Assembly: GCA_032622095.1 (NCBI GenBank) | Contig: CP136063.1 | Coordinates: forward strand, 82,685,980 to 82,749,979 | Direction: 5' to 3' | Length of the DNA stretch: 64,000 nucleotides | DNA from: Siphonodentalium dalli | Taxonomy: Eukaryota; Mollusca; Scaphopoda; Gadilida; Siphonodentaliidae | Shown here: positions 56,096 through 64,000 of the stretch, piece after piece | How positions within the stretch are numbered: the stretch's first letter is position 1 | Layout of the letters: each line of letters starts with the position of its first letter | Position numbers and translations under genes: made by a program | The notes under the pieces: model-generated | Database searches by the model: none | Told to the model about the DNA's origin: nothing | Seen by the model: the letters and a program-made list of their open reading frames with translations, nothing else

Positions 56096-57436
56096 AAAAA
56101 AAGTTTGAGTTCTCAGGCCCCGCCGCATTGAATAAAAAGGGCCGCATTATGCCTTTTTATTGCAATGCCTGATGTTATGACAAAAAAACTTGCGAAAAAC
56201 TTGCGAATTTTTTTTTATATATAAACATGTCCATAGTAGATATGTGTTGAATATTAGTGTGCATTGAGCTCTAACATGTAATGTGTTAAAAATTGACTTG
56301 CAGTCTTAGAACATGAAGTAGATGACTACAACTAAGAAAATGATTAGCTGATCCTCATGCTCTTCTTACAATTAGTCATTGTGAACAACTTACACTAATT
56401 GTAACTCCATACAATTGAAAGGCACAGGATTAAATTCTGGATCACATATTATAATGGGGAGGTATCAGTTTTTAGACAACAGGGGCATTATATAATCTTA
56501 GGTAATCCCAGTCATACACTGGTAGTACAATGTCATTTTTATATAAGATTAAATGAGTTTATATGCATAACAGTTCCCTCTACATTTCTGGTTATTACTA
56601 GACAGGGGAAGGTATCTTTGTCCATGCTTACTATGTGCGGAAAAAAATAAAAATAAAACCCTCCCTCCATCATTGATTTGGAAAAAAATTGCCCGAGAAC
56701 CAAAACTCTTTTTTTGTTTGGCCTTACAATTAACTTCCTGGACTTCTCTATTTAAACAACCATGATGTTTTTTTAAACAAGTTACACGTTGGGCTCTTCC
56801 AGAAAGAGTATGATACTTACTTTTACATTCATTATAAATTTGACCACAGTTTTGCACGAATAATTAAAACTGAGGGCAATATATATTTTAGACAGCTCTG
56901 ATATGTCAGACTATGATTTCTGTATAGTGATGATCCATCGACTAATTAAATGTGGATACCCAATTAGATTTATCAAGAATCATCTTCTTTACTTGTTAGT
57001 TAGGACAGAATATTAGAATGAGGGTGCAGCTAAAGCTCCTTGTCTGAAACGTACAGTTGCTATCATTGTGCAAAAACATGCATAAGATTAGAACACTATT
57101 TCTAAAATGCCAACTAATGTGTTGGTTACAAAATGGGAACTAAATTACAACAGAGCATTTATAAAAAGCTTCACAATAAACTCAACCCGTATTTGACTTA
57201 ATTGAATACAACTATCATATATGACTTTATGAACTTCCACATTATTTCTTAAATAACCTCCACAAATTCTGGAAGTATTTGACAAATAATTGTCACAAAC
57301 ATAGACGGTATACGACAACTTTCTATACCACATCTTATATAAATTTGTGCCTAAATCATTATAACAAATATAAATTAATACCTTAACAATTGGGAATATA
57401 TCAAAGTTGATAGAACGCAGTGGATAAATGTTCCGC
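56096..57436. other. Intergenic with a weak Cys-rich minus-strand frame
   Basis: No supported gene. On the minus strand, 56857-56700 encodes a short frame with six Cys (NCGQIYNECK, CLKKHHGCL, VNCK), but there is no ATG in frame and no matched exon partners were found. Confidence 0.25.
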
Positions 57437-57524
57437 ACATGAAAATTAGCTTTTGATTGATCTTTGCATTGAACTGATGCACATGAAAATTAGCTTTTGA
57501 TTGATCTTTGCATTGAACTGATGC
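57437..57524 (+). repeat. Exact 44-bp tandem duplication
   Basis: ACATGAAAATTAGCTTTTGA with the next 24 bases is repeated without change at 57481. It is either very recent or an assembly artefact. Confidence 0.85.
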
Positions 57525-58613
57525 CCATGTGAAAAATCTCCAGAGGGCTCGGCGTTTTTGTGAGATGTGAGAAGTTAGCAGTCGTTATGTTGTTGCGTTT
57601 GATCTGAAATATTAGTGGTTCTCTTGAAAGTTATCTATTCGCTCATGCAACCACCATAAGCAAAGATTTCACTTGTTTCGTTGATACCGAGCAGTTTTCA
57701 TTCGTATCCATCCGAATTTGGTTTCACTAATAGAAAATCTTCCAAAAGTGTTGGTATGGGGAGTGGACGGGATTGACGAATGTGATTTGAAATGTCGAAT
57801 GACCATCAGGTGTAACATTGACAACATCCGTGATATTTCGCGTCACATTACAAGATGATCAACTCTCAACTGGTGGAAATCTCAATAGAAGTAGTTTCGG
57901 GAATGGAGAAAATGTACAGATAAAAATAAGGTAGTCTTTTCATTTAATAAATGCTGACCACAAATTTGAGAGTATTCTGCATTTCTTACGTATAGATGGT
58001 AGTTTGCATATAGTTTGGTCCTCAATTTACCTAGTATTTCTTGCGGTGTTTCGAAACTCAAGATATATAATGTGAATAATCAAGCCAATTTGGTGCTTGG
58101 GAACATATTTCTAATAATCATTTCTGTGTTGTAAATTGTTACCAAAAGGCGCAGTGTAATGATAGCAGGTATTAAGATAAAATAGCAGATTTAATAAGCA
58201 GCTGTTCCAACATATCCTCGCGGAATTACGCACATAATGGACCTAGGGTGTGAAAAATTTGTACATATGTGATTATTTGATTCTGAAATAAGCAGATAAT
58301 GGATTCGTACCCGTCATTTGGGTTTTTTTTTTGGCGCGGGCCATTGAAAACACCTGTTAAAGAGCGTACACCTGAAAAATCGTGAGTTGGCTTATTTGTC
58401 CGCACATAATCTGCTTAGAATCGACTCATTATGAGTCGATAATGTGATTAAAAATGTTCTCCTTTTCAGCCCATTATCGACTCAAAATGAAGCGATACTA
58501 AGCAAATTATCTACCTAAAACAGTTTTATTATAAGCCGATAATGTGCTGATTATCGGGAGAACAGGCAGACCTGGTTAAATGTACAACAGAATGTAACTG
58601 TTATTAATATTTG
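57525..58613. other. Intergenic with short palindromes
   Basis: No gene. A 21-bp palindrome centred on 58430 (ATCGACTCAT-T-ATGAGTCGAT) and related TCGACTCA/GATAATGTG motifs occur within 58400-58560. AACATATCCTCGCGGAATTA at 58210 repeats 44190. Confidence 0.4.
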
Positions 58614-58792
58614 GTGATATTATGAATCTATTACTTGGAATTTAGCAACAGGCTTGAAACGTTGGCCTACTGCAATTTTTGTTGGCCATTTTCAATAATT
58701 TGGCCGACAAGCTAATTAATAGTAATAGCAGCCATGTAATCAGAACACATTTATTGCACTCCAGTCTTTCTAATAAACATGTAATAGCACAC
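58614..58792. repeat. Dispersed repeat 'R7', copy 2
   Basis: Second copy of 52021-52182, with the same order relative to the RT-like fragment that follows. Confidence 0.55.
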
Positions 58793-58799
58793 TCGATAT

Positions 58800-59150
58800 A
58801 ATCTCTTAAATTAGTTATCCCATACTCATAATAAAAATATTACTTTGTGTAATAAGAATATCACTAAGAATCTATTTAAAATCACAGAAATTGACATTGT
58901 AGTCTCGCCTGTTGACAAGGTCTTGGTATATCAATAAACTCTATTGAGTGGTATGTAAATGAAATACAAAAGACAACTGTCGGATACTTCCACTTATAAA
59001 GAGATCCCATATGGATCAATTGAAGATATTATCTATAATGGTGTGACATGTACAGCGTAACATGTACATAATCTGTAGCATTATTAGCTGCATATAATTA
59101 TAAACATAGCACAATTGATAAAGGTGTGATTAGTGTGCTTATTGGCAAAA
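58800..59150 (+). pseudogene. RT-like fragment, copy 3 (5' part only)
   Basis: Matches 52480-52720 and 55250-55530 (GTGGTATGTAAATGAA, CACTTATAAAGAGATCCCAT, GTGTGA.ATGTA). It is cut off before the PMG/YIDD part. Confidence 0.4.
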
Positions 59151-59199
59151 CAACAAGACGTAATAATGTGTTTCACAAGCAAGTCATTGGATGTAATAA

Positions 59200-59416
59200 T
59201 GTTTAAGTTATTTTACAGCCAAATATTCACTACATATGTAGTCTTTCGAGCACTCACGCTCTGATTTAGGTGTTTTTATTTGTATGTTTTGTTTCGTTTT
59301 AGTCTAATTCACGGTCATTTTTAATCACAGTTGCTTCACTCGATTTTGAAAATCTGTTTCTTCTCGTCTTGATATGGCTTTATTGCTAAAACGACGTTAA
59401 ACCCCAATCAATCAAT
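59200..59416 (+). mobile_element. SINE/LINE 3' tail with (AATC)n
   Basis: Ends GGCTTTATTGCTAAAACGAC, GTTAAACCCC and then AATCAATCAATG. A GCTAAAACGACGTTAAAC-type end with a short tetranucleotide tail is, to my knowledge, common in mollusc retroposons. The body (from about 59200) has no coding content. Start coordinate approximate. Confidence 0.4.
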
Positions 59417-59543
59417 GTTGTCTATTAAATTGGTCACGCCAATGAGCAATGCCGTGGAAAACGCCGTGGATGTATGTGCAATCTATAATGCCACATCATT
59501 AATTTTGCCGTGGGACATTTTCTTAATTTATAGTGCTGCATAT

Positions 59544-59630
59544 GACATCAACGTCGTTTTTGCCGTGTTCTGCGAAGCATGTTGTTGGACTACTGATAAC
59601 AGAGATCAATTGAAAAACGACGTTGCTGGC
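59544..59630. mobile_element. Foldback element related to 50552
   Basis: Arms GACATCAACGTCGTTTTT and GAAAAACGACGTTGCTGGC enclose about 50 bp. The right flank to about 59690 also matches that of the 50552 copy. Within the right flank, CCAATAAAGCATTGTGAT (59729) recurs at 62692. Confidence 0.55.
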
Positions 59631-59921
59631 ATATTATAATTGCGATAAAACTTTATTTTCAACTATCTTCTATTAATCCATCTAAAAAATTAATATTAAA
59701 AATAATATTTTCAACCTAAATTTTCTGCCAATAAAGCATTGTGATGTTATGGAGCAGACACGACGGGTGCAAGAGAATATGACTGGTGCAGATGAAGTTT
59801 GAAAGCACCACGTGACCTTGACAGACCACAATGCACACATATCGTGACAGTCACCCTTAGAATAACCATCACGCCTTGTTTCGCTGAAATAATGTGATGA
59901 ACACAAAAGATGTCTGGTGAC

Positions 59922-60275
59922 TTAAAGATACGGGCGGCGTTGGCGGTGGGTATGCTATGAACAGTTTCACCTCCATCAAAAACCGCCATAAACAGAAATA
60001 GTAAAATATAGACAGACTTTGTTCTTATACCAATCAGAATTATGGCATAAACAGTATGTTATTGTCAAATGTCTTTCCTTTGTTATGTAAACAACAGCAA
60101 AACACGTTACGGAATCTGGCTTTTGTTTAGATCCGGATATGGTAAACATAAAGAGTGTTATTTGTTTCTGTTTTCCCGATATAAATTGCGCTGTGTTACG
60201 TAAACAGAAGCAAAGCTTGTCTAACAGTAACATGACCAGGTTGTTGTTTACGTACACCATCGTACGTGGCTTTAA
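59922..60275 (+). mobile_element. MITE family 'R1', copy C (TTAA flanked)
   Basis: The element 59926-60271 begins AGATACGGGCGGCGTTGGC and ends GTACGTGGCT, flanked by TTAA on both sides. It aligns with 6374-6885, lacking about 100 bp near the 3' end, and with the antisense copy at 26525-26772. Confidence 0.75.
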
Positions 60276-60310
60276 TCAAGAGAACGACCTTGTCGTGTGA
60301 CATTGACCTT

Positions 60311-62632
60311 CAATTATAGTCCAGTGCATTTATGGTTTTACCCAGAACTAATTGCAACAGAATATTTTTTTGCTGGAATTGGTACATATACCCTCCGTAA
60401 ACAACATACTAAAAATCGGCAAAAATCGGAAAAAGGGAAATTAGTGAATTTCGTGGGAAAAAAATTGGGAAAATTTGGTCAAATCATCAATATATGGATT
60501 TTCATGAATGTATATAAAAAATTCAAATTTACAAGTCCTACAAATATCATGCCTATTTTGTCGACCACATTTTCCTGAATCCAGAACTGGAAACCATTCC
60601 CAGATTCCTTAAGTATTTTTCGAGTTGTGTGCTTTCAAAAACGCGAGTTTACCTGATTTTGGAGCCTTAATTTCGAAGAATGAGCCAAATGCCGTATTAT
60701 ATGGTTAATTATTTAAAAAACTAGTGCCAAATTAATAACTTTTTCACTGTTTTAGTAATTTCCTCACTAGATTAAACACAAAATATGATTAATATGTGCA
60801 TCTATGAATAAGGAGAATAAAATATTCTCAAACAAAATGTGTGTTCCATTGTATGGACTTAGCCAAATTTGCCTTGACGCAGAACTTGTGTGATGAAATG
60901 CCATATTTGAGGTCATGTAACTCAATAAATTAATATCCATATGCTCTGCTTTTCTCATAACATTTTGAGAATACTAGATGGAAGAAATTGTGAAGTAATT
61001 TCCAAATACATTGGTGAAGAAAATAAAATAATGGTCCTATGAACTCTTAGTCTAGCCTCTTTTCCGAAAATGCTATTGTGGGGCGTTTTTGTCAATTTTA
61101 AAAGGATTTTAGGCATATTCAGAATAATTAACGAAAGTTTATTGTGTAAAATTATGTGATCTGTCCTCTTAAATTATTTTTTTGTTGAGAAAATAGCATT
61201 TCAATGGTTATACCAATGAATGTCACTGGATTTCACTCATCATTATGGAAACTTACTCCAAATTTGAACGGCAGAACAATGGGGTAGGGGAAAGCATATC
61301 AACAAAAACTTCAAAATTATGCATCTTGAAGCATAAAACTTTATATTAACAGCTTCTGCTTACATTGTTCTTTCATGCATAATTTCATATTTCCTTTGTT
61401 TATGTTTATTGACAGAGCTATAATATTTGTTGTCATAATTTGGCAGTGAAATGTCAAATTGGCATTTTGAGATTGTTTTTATACAACATAACCATAAAAT
61501 TCTAAATCAACGTCCGATAACGTATTAAGCATTTTTATAATGCAACAGGAATGTACACAAACTGGAAGAAAACAACATTGTATCTGAAATGGCTGTAATT
61601 TGGTGATAAGATTGCATTTTGTGATTTTTCCTACCCCTATACCAACGTTAAAATTTGGAGTCCGTTTCCTGAAAAATTAAAGAAATCTAGTGACATACTA
61701 TGGCATAACCTATGTAAGGCTAATTTTTTATCACTTAAGTGTTGTGGGAGGAAAGTTCAAATAATTTTACACATTAAAACACCCATTGTTTTTTGTTTTT
61801 ATGGCCCAAAACCATTTAGAATGGACAAAAATGCCTCAAACTGGCATCTTTGGAAACAAGCTAAGACTAAGTATTCAAAGGGCCATAAGTTGATTTTCTT
61901 AAATAATGTCCCGTTAATACCTTTACTATTTGTTCAATCCAACATACTTAAAAGGTTATAAGAAACGCATGGCATATGGGTATTAAAGTATTGAGTTACA
62001 TGACCTCAAATATTGCATTTCATCACACACGTTCAGTGTCAGAGGCAAAATTGGCTAAGTCCATACAATGGAACACACATTTTGTTTGAGAATATAATCT
62101 TCTTCTTAATTATAGATGCACATATTAATCATATTTTGTGTTTAATCTAGTGAGGAAATTACGAAAACAGTGAAAAATCCCTTCAGTTTGCTCTAGTTTT
62201 TTTTAATAATTAATCATAAATAAGGCATTTTGGCTCATTCTTCGAAAGTGAGGCTCCGAAAATGGGCCGAAATCAGTTAAACTTGCATTTTTGAAGGCAC
62301 ACAACTCGAAAAATACGTAATGAATCTGGGACTGGTTTTCAGTACTGGGTTCAGCAAACTGAGGACGACACAATACACATCCTATTTGTATGATTTGTGA
62401 ATTTGATTGTTTTTATAAACATCCATGAAAATCCACAAATTGATGATTTGACCAAATTTCCACAAATTTATTTCACGAAATTCACCAATTTCCCTTTTTC
62501 CGATTTTTGCCGATTTTTAGTATGTTGTTTATGGAGGGTTTATGTACTTACTCCAGCAAAAAAAAATTCTGTTGCAATTAGTTCCGGGTTTGGCATTTTT
62601 TTCTCATAAATGCACTGGACTATTATTGGAAA
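60311..62632. repeat. Giant foldback (about 2.3 kb inverted repeat)
   Basis: The sequence from about 60311 (TTATAGTCCAGTGCATTTAT) runs to a centre near 61460 and is then repeated in reverse complement to 62632 (CATAAATGCACTGGACTATT). Pairs of matching points lie all along the arms. CTAATTGCAACAG near 60350 pairs with 62570; GTGTGTTCCATTGTATGGAC at 60839 pairs with 62055; ACTCTTAGTCTAGC near 61044 pairs with 61860; TGTGTAAAATTAT at 61143 pairs with 61768. The arms are clearly diverged, roughly three bases in four matching by eye. No protein is recognised in either arm. Confidence 0.8.
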
Positions 62633-64000
62633 AAACGGGTGCGCGACAAGTTGTCTCCTCATAAGGAACTGTTATGACAAGTTTCAACATCCAATAAAGC
62701 ATTGTGATATTACGGACAGAAAAGACACTATATGCTCCCGAAAAAGCATTTCGGGGGCATAAAACTACTTCTTGTTTTAATTATTTTTAATTATTTACTT
62801 GCGATTCGACCAGATCGTTCATTTTAATTTATTTCTACTTCAGGATGGGGAGTGATGACGAGGGTTTTCAGCGGATTTCCTGCTGAAATACGAGGGTATC
62901 CTTATATCAGAGAAGGAAGCAAAAACCCGGGAGCAGGATTATTCAATCAAAAAGTTAAAATTTGTTTTAATTTCCGAAGGCAAAAGTTTATGGTTTGCTA
63001 GAGGAGTCAGTGGGTCTAGAGATGGTCAATTTGATTTTCGCTGACGAGAGGCCGAACACGATCGGCAGACATTTAACCCATACCTCAGCGATTAGCTGCC
63101 ATAAATACTTACACCAACCTTTTCAGGAGTGCATGACTTTCAACAATTCACACCTTACTATTAAGTTCACAAGTGGAATCAGACTTATAGTTGGGCTCCT
63201 TGCACACATAAACACAATAGGAACATGGATGTGACATTTGATTTCAAACTATTAGGTCACTCCATCACATGTTTTATAGTGATAAAGCTAATTAAGCTCA
63301 ATCAAGTCCGACAGAAGCTCCATAGTTAAAGATAAAATAGTTATGAAATTAAGTAGAGACATCATAGCATCTCCATTTATCTGCTTATGTACATTTTAAA
63401 ACGAGGAAGATGGAACAAGTAAACTGTTATACACCTTCTAAAAGCAAAATGTCATTCCTCACTACCGATAGGCCTAAACTTTGGACTCAGGTATGAACAA
63501 ACTAGAGAATATCAGTTTTATTATGATCCAGTAGCACGTACTGTATTACAGTTAACATTGGTGAGCCATTGACCACAAGGACTTAGTGAAAAAGGAAGAT
63601 GATAAAAATTGTCAAGGAAAGAATGAAAAAATCCTCGGCAAACGGTTTTTGCAATTTTTTGTGTTTGCTAAGTAAATTTTTTATTTAAGTCCCAGGGCTA
63701 TAACATATAATGTGGGTCCTTTTGTCAACAGGTGAATTTCTTTTGTCAAGAGGTGAATTAAGTGTATCTTTGTGCATTCATGTTTTAAATAGAGGTATAT
63801 AGGAACAAGTAAAACTGTATGTAAAGTAACATTGCCTGAATATGGGTTGTTTGTTATATTATAATTCCTCATCAAAATTGATCCTCATGTTAAGTCAGTC
63901 TGAGTTTTATATTTGGAGATCTCAAAATATATTAAATATTGAAAGAACAACACTATCTCCCTGTATATTGATATTGTATTTGTCCGAAATGTCGGTTGTT
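62633..64000. other. Intergenic, no supported gene
   Basis: Only small structures were noticed: CCAATAAAGCATTGTGAT at 62692 (repeat of 59729) and a 19-bp near-direct repeat TTTTGTCAACAGGTGAATT / TTTTGTCAAGAGGTGAATT at about 63719-63759. Confidence 0.35.

Noticed and set aside
56700-56857. Cys-rich minus-strand frame as a secreted peptide exon
   Set aside because: No in-frame ATG, a stop just upstream, no good acceptor, and a strong donor-like site in the middle of the frame. Evidence is too thin.
59415-59639. 74-codon frame at 59415-59639 as a gene
   Set aside because: It runs from a SINE/LINE tail into the foldback element related to 50552 and has no independent support.

Overview
The window looks like repeat-dense, AT-rich animal nuclear DNA. 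There are no operons, no ribosome-binding sites and few long reading frames. The one convincing cellular gene is split by a GT-AG intron. Around it lie LINE, Penelope-like, Ty3/Gypsy, P-element-like, SINE and many foldback or MITE-type repeats. This mixture, and a repeat ending in a CGACGTTAAAC-type tail, suggest a lophotrochozoan, most likely a mollusc. That taxonomic call is inference from style, not from a database match.

0-6 kb: two nested foldback elements, then a copper (topaquinone) amine oxidase gene on the + strand. It has two coding exons, 1308-3371 and 5613-5927, encoding 792 aa. The 2.2-kb intron holds a paired-hairpin repeat, a tRNA-derived SINE and short tandem repeats. 6-20 kb: MITEs, a trimeric higher-order satellite (8.2-9.4 kb), a wrecked P-element/THAP9-like transposase (10.2-12.2 kb), a TTAA-flanked piggyBac-like MITE (13.5 kb), a 2.1-kb TIR element (16.1-18.2 kb) and smaller foldbacks.

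20-33 kb: a 5'-truncated, frameshifted Ty3/Gypsy pol fragment runs into a tandem duplication. Unit 1 is 21886-27315 and unit 2 is 27316-32976, with an exact junction. Each unit carries the Gypsy integrase tail, a zinc-finger exon, an ORF split by one shared TGA, a LINE 3' remnant and an unrecognised repeat-borne ORF ('ORF-X'). Later insertions tell the copies apart: a MITE with TGAA duplications only in unit 1, and a truncated LINE only in unit 2. 33-41 kb: further copies of the same repeats, plus a Penelope-like element lying as an inverted dimer between TA microsatellites.

41-64 kb: a 107-bp minisatellite, an L1-like RT scrap, a possible small secreted peptide, a 3.2-kb LINE on the - strand (AP endonuclease plus RT, broken by nonsense codons), repeated LINE C-terminal plus RT-like fragments, a second piggyBac-like MITE with a paralogous empty site, and a 2.3-kb giant foldback (60.3-62.6 kb).

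The genes do not form a pathway. The window is best read as one functional enzyme gene beside a graveyard of layered transposon insertions, and cross-copy comparison inside the window gives several exact insertion boundaries. All identifications come from reading motifs by eye; no search was run.
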